Positions 46,694-55,627 are shown, counted from the stretch's first letter. The stretch: 64,000 nt of DNA from Mycolicibacterium vulneris (GCF_002104765.1 NZ_NCXM01000022.1:45740-109739); one strand, 5' to 3'. Program-made: numbers and translations. Notes: generated by a model not told the origin, from the sequence alone.

Positions 46694-46906
46694 TCAACGC
46701 GCCGACTGGACGAGTGAGGGCCTGACGCCGGCTCCCTTTTTGCGATGCGTTACCGAAAGCCACGCCGACGGCGAGTAATGCGTCGTGATTTCCTCGAAAC
46801 CGTCGACCCGGGAAACCGAAAGCACGCCGGTCTGCGAATTGATTTCGAGCTCGTCGCCTTCGCTTGCGTGCACTTCCTCGCCGTTGAAAAGCCGGATTAT
46901 GAACAC
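46694..46906 (-). CDS. Small conserved-looking protein (70 residues)
   Basis: GTG 46906 is preceded by GGAGG at 6-7 bp, a strong ribosome-binding site. The product starts MFIIRLFNGEEVHASEGDEL and has a beta-rich, acidic first half (EINSQTGVLSVSRVDG) and a basic end. I recognise no family. The good start signal and biased third codon positions support coding. Between the SbtA-like permease and mbtI, divergent from mbtI. Confidence 0.6.
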   Translation of the reverse strand: MFIIRLFNGEEVHASEGDELEINSQTGVLSVSRVDGFEEITTHYSPSAWLSVTHRKKGAGVRPSLVQSAR

Positions 46907-47106
46907 GGTGGTCCTCCAATCCGGTGGACGCGGGCGCGCGTGCGGTGAGCTAGGAAAAGTCTGGCTGGCCGAGCCGCCCGTTGTGCGGCCGCAACCTGAA
47001 CGATCGGGAAACTTTTGGAGTGGCGAGCTTCACAGCTGGCGGCGAGACCCGCGCCTCAGGGATGGCAATCGAGGGCGCAGTTCCCGGGACCGGTTGCGCA
47101 CACCTA

Positions 47107-47125
47107 TATAGGTTAGGCTACATTT
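47107..47125 (+). promoter_or_regulatory. IdeR-like iron box upstream of mbtI
   Basis: TATAGGTTAGGCTACATTT matches the IdeR consensus TTAGGTTAGGCTAACCTAA closely in the left half and centre, weaker on the right. It ends 7 bp before the mbtI GTG, so iron-loaded IdeR would block transcription. Confidence 0.72.
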
Positions 47126-47132
47126 ACTAACC

Positions 47133-48485
47133 GTGACCGAGGTCAGCGTCGAGACCAGTTCCGCAGGCTCTGAGTCGCCGTCGATTCCGCTTCCCCTGCA
47201 CATCGATCCGGCGGAGCTGGCGGCCGAGCTGGCCGCGGCGCTGTCCGAGCGCGTCGGGGACGAGTATCTGCTCTACGAGCGCGGCGGTGAATGGGTGCTG
47301 GCCACCGGTGTGCGCGCGATGATCGAGCTGGACAGCGACGAGCTGCGGGTGATCCGCGACGGGGTGACCCAGAGTCAACAATGGTTGGGCAGGCCTGGCC
47401 CGGTGCTCGGTGAAGCCATCGACCGGCTGTTGCTGGAAACCGATCAGCTCTTCGGCTGGATCGCCTTTGAATTCGGTGTGTACCGCTACGGTCTGCAGCA
47501 GCGGCTCGCGCCGGGAACCCCACTGGCCCGAGTGTTTTGGCCGCATGGCCGCATCGTGGTGACCCGCGAGGGGGTCCGGCTGTACGGTACCTCGGCCGGG
47601 CACCGCGACGAAGTCCTCGGCGTACTCGGCGAGGGCGTGCCTGATGTGCGCGACGCCTCGGCGGTCGACGTCGCCGCCGACCCGTCGGACTACCGCGGCC
47701 GCGTCGCATCGGCCGTCGCAGAGATCGCCGCGGGCCTCTACCACAAGGTGATTCTTTCCCGTTCTATCGAAGTGCCTTTCGCACTGGATTTCCCGTCCAC
47801 CTATCGGCTGGCCCGCCGGCACAACACCCCGGTGCGGTCGTTCTTGCTGCGGCTCGGTGGAATTCGCGCCGTGGGTTACAGCCCCGAACTGGTCGCGGCC
47901 GTCCATCACGACGGCGTTGTGGTGACCGAGCCGCTGGCGGGCACCCGCGCGCTCGGGCGTGGCGAGGTGCGCGACCGCCAGGCTCGCGACGACCTGGAGT
48001 CGAATTCCAAAGAGATTGTCGAGCATGCTATTTCGGTGCGAAGCTCGCTACAGGAAATGACCGAGATCGCCGAGCCGGGCACCGCCGTCGTCACCGATTT
48101 CATGACGGTGCGGGAACGGGGGAGCGTGCAGCACCTTGGCTCCACGGTCAGCGGCCGGCTGGGCACATCCAACGACCGGATGGATGCACTCGAAGCGTTG
48201 TTCCCGGCGGTCACCGCGTCGGGCATCCCGAAAGCCGGTGGCGTCGAAGCGATCATGCGCCTCGACGAGGGCCCGCGCGGGCTGTATTCGGGTGCGGTCG
48301 TGATGCTGTCGGCCGACGGCGGGCTTGATGCGGCGCTGACGCTGCGGGCCGCGTACGAATGTGACGGCAAGGTCTGGCTGCGGGCCGGCGCGGGCATCAT
48401 CGAAGAGTCCACACCCGACCGCGAATTCGAAGAGACCTGCGAAAAGCTGTCCACGCTCGCCCCCTATCTGATTGCGCGCCAATAA
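47133..48485 (+). CDS. mbtI: Salicylate synthase MbtI
   Basis: A 450-residue chorismate-utilising enzyme that makes salicylate, the starter of mycobactin. Core motifs: GLYHKVILSRSIEV (Lys of the active site, near 207), LAGTRALGRG, IVEHAISVRSSLQEM, GIPKAGGVEAIMRLDE, GAGIIEESTPDREFEET (the two metal- and substrate-binding Glu). GTG start with an IdeR-like box just upstream. The mycobactin genes that follow it in M. tuberculosis (mbtJ, mbtA onward) are not here; desA1 is next instead. Confidence 0.95.
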   Translation: MTEVSVETSSAGSESPSIPLPLHIDPAELAAELAAALSERVGDEYLLYERGGEWVLATGVRAMIELDSDELRVIRDGVTQSQQWLGRPGPVLGEAIDRLLLETDQLFGWIAFEFGVYRYGLQQRLAPGTPLARVFWPHGRIVVTREGVRLYGTSAGHRDEVLGVLGEGVPDVRDASAVDVAADPSDYRGRVASAVAEIAAGLYHKVILSRSIEVPFALDFPSTYRLARRHNTPVRSFLLRLGGIRAVGYSPELVAAVHHDGVVVTEPLAGTRALGRGEVRDRQARDDLESNSKEIVEHAISVRSSLQEMTEIAEPGTAVVTDFMTVRERGSVQHLGSTVSGRLGTSNDRMDALEALFPAVTASGIPKAGGVEAIMRLDEGPRGLYSGAVVMLSADGGLDAALTLRAAYECDGKVWLRAGAGIIEESTPDREFEETCEKLSTLAPYLIARQ

Positions 48486-48506
48486 CTTTCTGAATGCTTT
48501 GGCTGC

Positions 48507-48528
48507 CTGCCGGCGGTAGCCGGCTTGG
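48507..48528 (+). terminator. Possible hairpin after mbtI
   Basis: GCCGGCGGTAGCCGGC forms a 6-bp stem with a 4-base loop about 25 bp after the mbtI stop. No U-run follows, as is usual for mycobacteria, so terminator function is only possible. Confidence 0.35.
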
Positions 48529-48553
48529 TGTTCCCTGCGTCACGGTCGGTCCC

Positions 48554-48573
48554 TAGGGACTTTCGGCCCTATT
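48554..48573 (+). promoter_or_regulatory. DosR-like dormancy box upstream of desA1
   Basis: TAGGGACTTTCGGCCCTATT fits the DosR palindrome (TTSGGGACTWWAGTCCCSAA) at most informative positions. It is 92 bp before the desA1 start, a distance usual for DosR activation. Confidence 0.5.
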
Positions 48574-48664
48574 TGCCCGGTCCGCGCGCGTGTCATCTTC
48601 ATGTAACCGCATGACACAGATACATTGCGCGTTACTGACCGCGGCAGATAACTGGGAGGGTTGC

Positions 48665-49681
48665 GTGTCCAAGGCGCTGACGAACCTGCAGCTACTTCAC
48701 GAGCTTGAGCCGGTGGTCGAGCGCCTGCTCACTCGCCACCTCTCGATGTTCAAGGAGTGGAGCCCGCACGATTACGTTCCGTGGTCGGACGGCAGAAACT
48801 TCTACGGGCCGGACGGCCGGGATTGGGCGCCCGGGCAGACGAGGCTGCCCGACGTCGCGCAGGTGGCGATGGTCCAAAACCTATTGACGGAAGACAATTT
48901 GCCGTCGTATCACCGTGAGATCGCGATGAACTTCAGCATGGACGGCCCATGGGGGCAGTGGGTGAATCGATGGACCGCCGAGGAGGCCCGGCACAGCACG
49001 GCGCTGCGTGACTACCTGGTGGTCACTCGCGCCGTCGACCCGGTCGAGCTGGAAAAGCTGCGGCTGGAGCAAATGACGAGGGGCTTCAGTCCCGGCCAGA
49101 ACCAGCAGGGCGACATGTTCGCTGAGAGTCTGTTCGACTCGGTCATGTATGTCTCGTTCCAGGAACTCGCCACCCGCGTCTCGCACCGCAACACAGGCAA
49201 GGTCAGCAACGACACGGTCGCCGAGCAGCTGATGGCCAGGGTGTCGCATGACGAAAACCTGCACATGCTGTTCTATCGGGATATCAGCGCCGCGGGACTG
49301 GACATCGCACCCGATCAGGCGATGAGGTCGGTGCACCGAATCCTGCGCAATTTCAAGATGCCTGGGTTCACTGTCCCGGAGTTTCGCCGCAAGGCGGTGA
49401 TCATCGCCGTGGGCGGTGTCTACGACCCCCGCATCCATCTCGAAGAAGTGGTCATGCCGGTGCTCAAGAAGTGGCGGATCTTCGAACGCGAAGACTTCAC
49501 CGGTGAAGCCGCCGGCATGCGCGACGACCTTGCGCTGCTGGTGAAGGAACTCGAGGACGCTGCGGAGAAATTCGACGAATCCAAGCAGCGCTACCTCGAG
49601 CGTGAGGCACGCAGAACCGAGAAGATCACCGCCAGTAAAGTGCTTCAAACGAAGGGGACGCTGACGCTGAGCCAGCACTGA
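48665..49681 (+). CDS. desA1: Acyl-ACP desaturase DesA1-like
   Basis: A 338-residue soluble diiron desaturase, the same length as M. tuberculosis DesA1 (Rv0824c). Iron ligands are in EEARHSTALRDYL and SHDENLHMLFYRD. Start GTG 48665 (MSKALTNLQLLHELEPVV) follows GGGAGGG. DesA1 introduces a double bond in the mycolic-acid precursor. In M. tuberculosis it sits elsewhere, so either the gene has moved or this is an additional copy. A DosR-like box lies upstream. Confidence 0.92.
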   Translation: MSKALTNLQLLHELEPVVERLLTRHLSMFKEWSPHDYVPWSDGRNFYGPDGRDWAPGQTRLPDVAQVAMVQNLLTEDNLPSYHREIAMNFSMDGPWGQWVNRWTAEEARHSTALRDYLVVTRAVDPVELEKLRLEQMTRGFSPGQNQQGDMFAESLFDSVMYVSFQELATRVSHRNTGKVSNDTVAEQLMARVSHDENLHMLFYRDISAAGLDIAPDQAMRSVHRILRNFKMPGFTVPEFRRKAVIIAVGGVYDPRIHLEEVVMPVLKKWRIFEREDFTGEAAGMRDDLALLVKELEDAAEKFDESKQRYLEREARRTEKITASKVLQTKGTLTLSQH

Positions 49682-49793
49682 CCGCCATCCGGGAATAGCC
49701 GACTGCACCGGCGCCGTCGCGTGCCCAGCCTGCACCGTCTTCGCGTCGTAACGGCGCCGGCGCGCACGGCCCGAGGTGCGCGCTAACCCAGAC

Positions 49794-50702
49794 TCAGACC
49801 GAAGAGCTCGATTCGAGATAGTCGGCCAGGATTCGGCCGACAAGCGACTCAATATTCGATTCGATCGACGATGCGAGCGTGGCGGTGACGGTCGCCACGG
49901 CTTGGGTCCGGAAGCGCACCAGCATGGTGATCAGTTCGGCGATTTCGGCGTCGGCCGGCAGCGGTTCGCCGGGCTTGATGCGATCCAGCACGTGTTCGGC
50001 TCCGGCGCGCACCAGCATGTCACTGATCTTGTCGATCTCCGGGACGATCTGTTCGTGGAGGTCGATGAGCTTGTCGAATTTGACGCCGTAGCCCCGGATT
50101 TCGTTGAACGCTTCGATGAGTTTCGGGCGGGTGATGGTCGCTTGCGTCCCTTCGATCCGGATCACCTGGAGCGCCACCAGGCGCTCGAACGCTTGCGCGT
50201 CGTCGACCAGTCGCTGAGCGTCGGCCAGCGCCACCGTCTCCGGCTTTTCGGTGGTCCAGGTGCCGGCGATGGCGGTCTCCAGGCCCAGCACGTCGCCGAG
50301 GTTTCTGCCTTCCTCCCACGCGCTGAGCATCTCTCGCACGTGTGCGATGTTGTAGCCGCGGTCGAGCATCGACGTGATGAGCCGCAGCCGGGTCAAGTGG
50401 GTGTCGTTGAACAGCGCGATTCGCCCCACCCGCAGCGGGGGCGGTAGCAGCCCGCGGTCGCGGTAGACGCGGATATTGCGGGTGGTGGTGCCGGCCAGCC
50501 GGGCCAGGTCGTCGATCCGGTACTCACCCGCGGCGCCGTGCGGGTGCCGGGCGGCCGCGTCGAAGAGCTGAGACACCGCCCCCTCGATGAGTTGGCGATA
50601 CTCCCGCGATTGGCGCCGAACCCGTTTGGGTGCGCGCCGCACGTTGTGCAGCACGCTGGCGATGGTGCCGGGTTCGGGCCGCGCTGCGCGCTCAGTGGCC
50701 AT
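49794..50702 (-). CDS. MerR-family transcriptional regulator
   Basis: A 302-residue regulator with a MerR winged helix at about 58-125 (YRIDDLARLAGTTTRNIRVY, then GLLPPPLRVGRIALFNDTHL) and a 170-residue C-terminal helical effector region. A 55-residue basic N-terminal extension precedes the HTH. Last gene of the five-gene mymA-like operon, 14 bp after the monooxygenase. It takes the role that the AraC-type VirS has beside mymA in M. tuberculosis; operon autoregulation is inferred. Confidence 0.85.
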   Translation of the reverse strand: MATERAARPEPGTIASVLHNVRRAPKRVRRQSREYRQLIEGAVSQLFDAAARHPHGAAGEYRIDDLARLAGTTTRNIRVYRDRGLLPPPLRVGRIALFNDTHLTRLRLITSMLDRGYNIAHVREMLSAWEEGRNLGDVLGLETAIAGTWTTEKPETVALADAQRLVDDAQAFERLVALQVIRIEGTQATITRPKLIEAFNEIRGYGVKFDKLIDLHEQIVPEIDKISDMLVRAGAEHVLDRIKPGEPLPADAEIAELITMLVRFRTQAVATVTATLASSIESNIESLVGRILADYLESSSSV

Positions 50703-50716
50703 GTCAGTGCGGCATC

Positions 50717-52213
50717 TCAGGCCGACGCGGTGGCCTGCGTCTGGGCGTGATGTGCCACCGCCTGATAGTCCTCGTACCGGAAATCCCTCATCTGGCGAAG
50801 ATACTGCGTGGCGAAACCGGGGTACATCGACCCGTTGAATCCGTCCTTGGTGAGGTACCAACTGCGGCACCCCGACATCCAGGTCGTCTTGGTGAGTCGG
50901 CGTTGCAGGCCCGCGTTGTGACGACACTGGACCTCTTCGCGCACATCGAGGTAACGCAGGTCCTCGTTGAGGACCGTGGTGATCCCGCGTACCGCGTAGT
51001 CCAGCTGGCCCTCGATGTACACCAGCAGCGAGTTGTGGCCCGGTCCGGAGTTGGGGCCGGTCATGACGAACAGGTTCGGATAGCCGTGCACGTTGATGCT
51101 CTTGTAAGCCTGTGCGCCATCGGCCCATTCGGCGGCCAACGACCGGCCGCCCAGTCCGGTGACCGGGAAGGGAGGACCGGTCAGGTGCACGTCATAACCG
51201 GTGGCGAACACGATGCAATCGAGGTGGTGCTCGATGCCGTCGCTGGTGCGGATACCGGCCGGGCTCAATGTGGCGATCGGCCAGTCGATCAGCTTGCAGT
51301 TGTCGCGTTGCAGCGCGGGGTAGTACTCGCTGGACACCAGCATGCGTTTGCACCCGGGCCGGAAGTCCGGCGTCAGCTGCCGCCGCAGCCACGGGTCTTT
51401 CACCTGGGCGCGCAGGTGCGCCCGGCCGAGCCGGGCGACCAGCGACGTCAACGGGGTGTCCCACACCAGCGCCGTCGCGCTGGCTTCGTGGCCCCAGTAC
51501 AGTGCTTGGCGCGCAAGCTGTTGGGTGGCAGGGACTTTGGCGAACAGCGATTGTACGGCCGGCGGGGTGGCGACGTCGAGGCGCGGCAGCACCCAGCACG
51601 GCGTGCGTTGGAATACCTTGACGAACCCGGCCTGCTTGACCAGTTCGGGGATGATCTGGATGGCGCTGGCGCCGGTACCGATGACCGCGACGCGCTTGCC
51701 GGTGAAGTCGTAGTCGTGATCCCAGCGTGCGCTGTGGATCTTGTGTCCCCGGTAGCTGTCCAGGCCCCGGATGTCGGGGAAGCTGACGTCGGACAGCGGG
51801 CCGGAGGCCAGCACGACGGTGCGGGCGCGAAACTTCTTGCGGTTCTTGGTGGTCGCGGTCCAGATACCGGCTTCCTCGTCGAAGGTCAGGTCCTTGACTT
51901 CGTGGCCGAACTTGATGCGGCTGCGGATTCCGAACCGGTTCGCCATGTCCTCGAGGTGCCGGTAGATCTCGGGTGCGGGCGAGTAGGTGCGTGACCAGGT
52001 CGGGTTCTTGACGAAGGAGTACGAGTACAGCAGCGACGGGACGTCGCAGCTGGCTCCGGGATACGTTGTGTCGCGCCAGGTTCCGCCGACGCGGTCGGCG
52101 CGCTCCAGCATCACGATGTCGTCGACTCCGGCTTCGGCCAGGCGGATCGCCGCCCCCAGTCCGGTGAAGCCGGCTCCGATGATGAGTGCCGCATGGGCGC
52201 GGTTGTTCGCCAT
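50717..52213 (-). CDS. Flavin-containing Baeyer-Villiger-type monooxygenase (MymA-like)
   Basis: A 498-residue FAD/NADPH monooxygenase. First Rossmann motif GAGFTGLGAAIRLAE (about 11), BVMO-type fingerprint YRGHKIHSARWDHD (about 158), second Rossmann motif GTGASAIQI (about 182). Close in length and setting to MymA (Rv3083, 495 aa), which acts in cell-envelope lipid modification at low pH. ATG 52213 chosen; the upstream frame belongs to the next gene. Confidence 0.9.
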   Translation of the reverse strand: MANNRAHAALIIGAGFTGLGAAIRLAEAGVDDIVMLERADRVGGTWRDTTYPGASCDVPSLLYSYSFVKNPTWSRTYSPAPEIYRHLEDMANRFGIRSRIKFGHEVKDLTFDEEAGIWTATTKNRKKFRARTVVLASGPLSDVSFPDIRGLDSYRGHKIHSARWDHDYDFTGKRVAVIGTGASAIQIIPELVKQAGFVKVFQRTPCWVLPRLDVATPPAVQSLFAKVPATQQLARQALYWGHEASATALVWDTPLTSLVARLGRAHLRAQVKDPWLRRQLTPDFRPGCKRMLVSSEYYPALQRDNCKLIDWPIATLSPAGIRTSDGIEHHLDCIVFATGYDVHLTGPPFPVTGLGGRSLAAEWADGAQAYKSINVHGYPNLFVMTGPNSGPGHNSLLVYIEGQLDYAVRGITTVLNEDLRYLDVREEVQCRHNAGLQRRLTKTTWMSGCRSWYLTKDGFNGSMYPGFATQYLRQMRDFRYEDYQAVAHHAQTQATASA

Positions 52214-52215
52214 GG

Positions 52216-53136
52216 TCACGCCGCCGGCTCGTGGGTAAGTTCTCCAACCCAAGTCGGTACCGACGGAAGCAGGGGCCGCGGATATCGGTCGGAAAGCCAC
52301 ACCATCGAATTCGCCAGCAAGTGGTACGGGTGGCGTGGATTTGTGACTACCCCGGCGTACCGCCTCAGGAAACGATAAGTCGGTACCCGCCTGGTACGTT
52401 CGCCACGGTCACCGAGCTCTTTGAATCGTTTTACAGCCCGGTAAAGCCGCTCTGGCTCCATACCCATCGCGGTGATCTCGTTGCGGATCCTGTTGATCAG
52501 CGGTGCGCCCATGATCGCACCGATAATGAGACCCGGAGTGGCATTGTGACCGACGAAATCAATCAAAAGCCGTCGGAGCTTCGCGTGCCCGATCATGTCG
52601 AGGACTTCGAAATCGACTACCAGATGGCGTGATTCGTCATTATTGATTTTCTCGAAAACTTGGTGGCAAATGGGGTCGTGCACCTCGTCCAGGAGGAATT
52701 TCAACAGGGCGCCGTCTAGTGCGACTTCGAGCATCGGAATGACGGTGCCGAGCAGAGACAGCGGCATGTCGTCGGCCCAGCGGTCCAACCAGTCGATCGC
52801 CAGCCGGATGTTCACGTTCGGCTCGGGAATCTCGCCGTCCTCGAGCATGCCCCAGCGCTTCATCAGCGCGAGTTCAGCGTTGGCGTGGCGCTGCTCCTCG
52901 GCATGGAAGTACCGGTAGATCTCGGCGATAGTCGGTGTGGGTGCCTTCTTCGCCAGCGCCGCGAAGCCTCTGGCGCCGATGTTCTCGATCCAGCACAGAT
53001 CGGCCATGAACGCCTTGAGCTGTGGCCGCTGTTCATCACTAATCATTTCGGCGCCGGGCGCGTCCCAGTTTATATCGGCGAGTGCCCACTGTCGGTCCTT
53101 GATCTTGGCGAGCATGGCTTCCATGTCGATGGCCAC
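52216..53136 (-). CDS. Ferritin-like diiron protein (metal-dependent hydrolase family)
   Basis: A 306-residue helical protein with two ExxH diiron motifs, HAEEQRHANAEL near 79-90 and NNDESRHLVVDFEV near 168-181, characteristic of the PF10118-type family annotated as metal-dependent hydrolase but built like a ferritin-like oxygenase. It ends 2 bp before the monooxygenase start. This gene is not part of the M. tuberculosis mymA operon. An oxygen-dependent role on a lipid substrate is inference. Confidence 0.78.
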   Translation of the reverse strand: MAIDMEAMLAKIKDRQWALADINWDAPGAEMISDEQRPQLKAFMADLCWIENIGARGFAALAKKAPTPTIAEIYRYFHAEEQRHANAELALMKRWGMLEDGEIPEPNVNIRLAIDWLDRWADDMPLSLLGTVIPMLEVALDGALLKFLLDEVHDPICHQVFEKINNDESRHLVVDFEVLDMIGHAKLRRLLIDFVGHNATPGLIIGAIMGAPLINRIRNEITAMGMEPERLYRAVKRFKELGDRGERTRRVPTYRFLRRYAGVVTNPRHPYHLLANSMVWLSDRYPRPLLPSVPTWVGELTHEPAA

Positions 53137-53159
53137 CGGTAGCTCCTTTCGTTGGGTGA

Positions 53160-54017
53160 TCAGGGCAGGTTGATGCGGGATACCAGGCCGGCCGCGCGTG
53201 TATAGGTCTGCGGGGCAAGCCGTTTGATGTTCCAGCCGATCTTGGCGTCGTATTGGGGCATGCAGTACAGCTCGCCGCGGTCGTGGGCGTCCAGGCAGGT
53301 GCGCGCGACTTTTTCCGCGGACAATCCGGTCCAGCGCATCAGTTTTCCGGCCAGCGCGCTGGATTGTTCACTGATCCGGCCGGATTCGAGGATGTTGGTC
53401 TTGACGAAGGTCGGGCACAACACGGTGACGCGCACCGGCGTTCCGGCCAGTTCGGCGGCGAGGGTCTCCGAGAGCGAGAGCACACCGGCCTTGCTGACGT
53501 TGTAGGCGGCCATGCCGGGCGCCGCACCGAACGCCGCCGCCGAGGCCACGTTGATAATGCCCCGCGGCGCGCGCGACGGCTCGGCCTCGCGCAGGATCGG
53601 GGTGAACACGTGGCAGCCGTGGATGGGTCCCCACAGGTTGATGCCCAAGGTCCACAGCCAGTCGTCCAGCGGCGCTTCGCCGATGGCGGCACCGCCCGCA
53701 CCGACGCCGGCGTTGTTGATCACCAGCGTGGGTGGCGCCGCGAACCAGGCCTGCGACTGTTCGGCGAGCGCCTGCACGTCCTCGAATCGCGATACGTCGC
53801 AACGGATTGCCACCGCCTTGGCGCCGCGCTCGGTGATCGTGTCGGCCGTCCGCTGCGCGGCGGCCTCGTCGATGTCACTGCACACCACCGCGCCGCCGCG
53901 CTTGCCGAGTTCGACGGCGAACGCGGCACCGATGCCGCTTCCGGCACCGGTCACCACCGCCGCCGCGCCGCGGCTGGTCCTCGACCGGTTGAGCAGTCTG
54001 TCTACGGGGCCGAACAT
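53160..54017 (-). CDS. SadH-like short-chain dehydrogenase
   Basis: A 285-residue classical SDR: cofactor motif TGAGSGIG (about 23), NNAGVG (about 105), catalytic Ser in NVASAAAFG and the YNVSK motif (about 172). Resembles SadH (Rv3085) of the mymA operon. ATG 54017; 2 bp after the esterase stop, 23 bp before the diiron gene. Confidence 0.87.
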   Translation of the reverse strand: MFGPVDRLLNRSRTSRGAAAVVTGAGSGIGAAFAVELGKRGGAVVCSDIDEAAAQRTADTITERGAKAVAIRCDVSRFEDVQALAEQSQAWFAAPPTLVINNAGVGAGGAAIGEAPLDDWLWTLGINLWGPIHGCHVFTPILREAEPSRAPRGIINVASAAAFGAAPGMAAYNVSKAGVLSLSETLAAELAGTPVRVTVLCPTFVKTNILESGRISEQSSALAGKLMRWTGLSAEKVARTCLDAHDRGELYCMPQYDAKIGWNIKRLAPQTYTRAAGLVSRINLP

Positions 54018-54019
54018 GT

Positions 54020-55024
54020 TCAGTGGACCTCCTCGGTGGCGGCGCGCGCATCCTGCAGCGCGTGGGCGATGAACCGCGCGACATAGGCCATGGCCTTGGC
54101 GGCCTCGGGTGTCATGCGTGGCAACGCCTGGAAGACGTGCACCTGGTGCGGCCAGATCTGCAGTTCGCATCGGCCGCCGGCGGTGCGGATGTCGGCGGCC
54201 AGCTGGCGCGCATCCTCCTGCAGCATCTCGGCCCCACCCGCCTGGATCAGGGTGGGGGGAAGCGCGGCGGCGCCGGCGACGTCGAGCGTCAGCCGTTGGT
54301 GGGTGAGCTCGATGCCACTGTGGTAGAGGCCGACCAGGCGGACCGCGCTCGCCGCCCGAGTGGCGGGATCGGGGCGAACCTGTTCGCGCGCCAGCGACAG
54401 CTCGAACGTGAGGTCGTACAGGGGAGAGAGCAGCACCATGGCGGCGGGGTGATCGACCTGGGGCTGCAGCAGCAGGTCCACCGCCAGGTGACCGCCCGCC
54501 GAATCACCGGCGATCACCACCTGTTGCGCCGGCACGCGGCAGGTGTCGACCAGCCAGTCCCAGCCCGCGCGGACGTCGTCGGCCGCGGTGGGGAAGCGAT
54601 GCCGCGGCGCGAGTCGGTAATCAATGCTGAACACTGGTAGGCCGGTCAGGGCCGACAGCCAGGACGTCAAGCGGCGGTGCGTCTTTGGCGAACACACGGC
54701 GTATCCGCTGCCGTGCACGTAGTAGATCGCACCTTCGCTGATTGAGGACCGGTCGCTTTCGCTTGTCGGTGTCCGTGGTCCGTAGACCCACTCACCCTTG
54801 ACACGACGGCCGTCGGGCAGCTTGACGTCTACCGATTCGACGCGGGTGCCCGCGAGCGAGGGGCCGAACGTCCCCATGATCCTGGCGATGATCTGGCGCG
54901 ATAGCCATAGACCCCATGCCCGTTCGGGCGGAATCACGCTGGTGATCGGCCGAAGTGTGTACGTACTTACCGCTGCCGCGCCGCGGGATCGCAACGATCC
55001 GCGAGCCGGAACGACGTCCGTCAT
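54020..55024 (-). CDS. LipR-like alpha/beta hydrolase (HSL family)
   Basis: A 334-residue esterase of the hormone-sensitive lipase family. The oxyanion motif reads HGSGYAV in place of HGGG (about 98); nucleophile motif GDSAGGH (Ser near 171); C-terminal His in HQVHVFQALP (about 300). Related to LipR (Rv3084) of the mymA operon. First gene of the five-gene operon. Acyl substrate unknown. Confidence 0.87.
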   Translation of the reverse strand: MTDVVPARGSLRSRGAAAVSTYTLRPITSVIPPERAWGLWLSRQIIARIMGTFGPSLAGTRVESVDVKLPDGRRVKGEWVYGPRTPTSESDRSSISEGAIYYVHGSGYAVCSPKTHRRLTSWLSALTGLPVFSIDYRLAPRHRFPTAADDVRAGWDWLVDTCRVPAQQVVIAGDSAGGHLAVDLLLQPQVDHPAAMVLLSPLYDLTFELSLAREQVRPDPATRAASAVRLVGLYHSGIELTHQRLTLDVAGAAALPPTLIQAGGAEMLQEDARQLAADIRTAGGRCELQIWPHQVHVFQALPRMTPEAAKAMAYVARFIAHALQDARAATEEVH

Positions 55025-55074
55025 AGAACGCAGTCAACACCAAATGGTGACATTGGTCAATGGCAGCTTTGGGG

Positions 55075-55513
55075 TCAGCGCAGGGCTGCCGTGGAGCCCT
55101 GTCCACGCAGTAGTGCGGTGGCCGAAAGGTCTTCGGCGACACGCAGGCTCGATGCGATCAGCGGCGGTGAAGTACTCGATGCTGCGGATCGCGTGGCGCA
55201 GCATTACGGATGTCCTACCGATTCCGCGCAAGCGAATCGCGTCGCGGATGGCGCGTGCTTCGGCGGTGATAGTGGGTAGGAACCGAAGCATGACGGCACC
55301 GGAGCCCGTGATCGCGCGGGAAATGCGGGCGGCGCGCAGCGCGGCGGTGAATTCGGTCGGTGTCGTCGTACTCACCAGGTGTGTGACGATTCCGCCGACG
55401 GCGGTCAGCCGCAGCAGGTAGGTGGCGATGTTGCTGGTTATGCCGATCGCCGGGTGTGGAATTGCTTGCGGGAGTAAGTAGGCCGCCACGGCAGCGGCCG
55501 CGGGCAGCATCAC
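55075..55513 (-). pseudogene. Frameshifted remnant of an ECF-transporter T component (CbiQ-like)
   Basis: The first frame (from 55513) reads MLRFLPTITAEARAIRDAIR and RHAIRSIEYF, typical of CbiQ cytoplasmic helices. The same family pattern continues after about 55165 in another frame as PLIASSLRVAEDLSATALLR and ends with TGA at 55075. So one frameshift splits a T-component C-terminus, and the N-terminal membrane part is missing or very short. Lies 115 bp downstream of the Fur gene, on the same strand, and may once have been part of the metal-uptake cluster. Confidence 0.68.
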
Positions 55514-55600
55514 TGCTGGGAAGTCTTAATCGTGGCTGACCCGGTGCTGGTGCGGGGGCCCAGGTTGCGGATTGGGCGCAGCAAAATGGTCGACCTCATG

Positions 55601-55614
55601 TACCCACGTGGGTA
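55601..55614. promoter_or_regulatory. 14-bp perfect palindrome
   Basis: TACCCACGTGGGTA between the Fur stop and the CbiQ remnant. It could be an operator or a small hairpin; no known site is matched with confidence. Confidence 0.3.
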
Positions 55615-55627
55615 GGTACCGTCGCAT

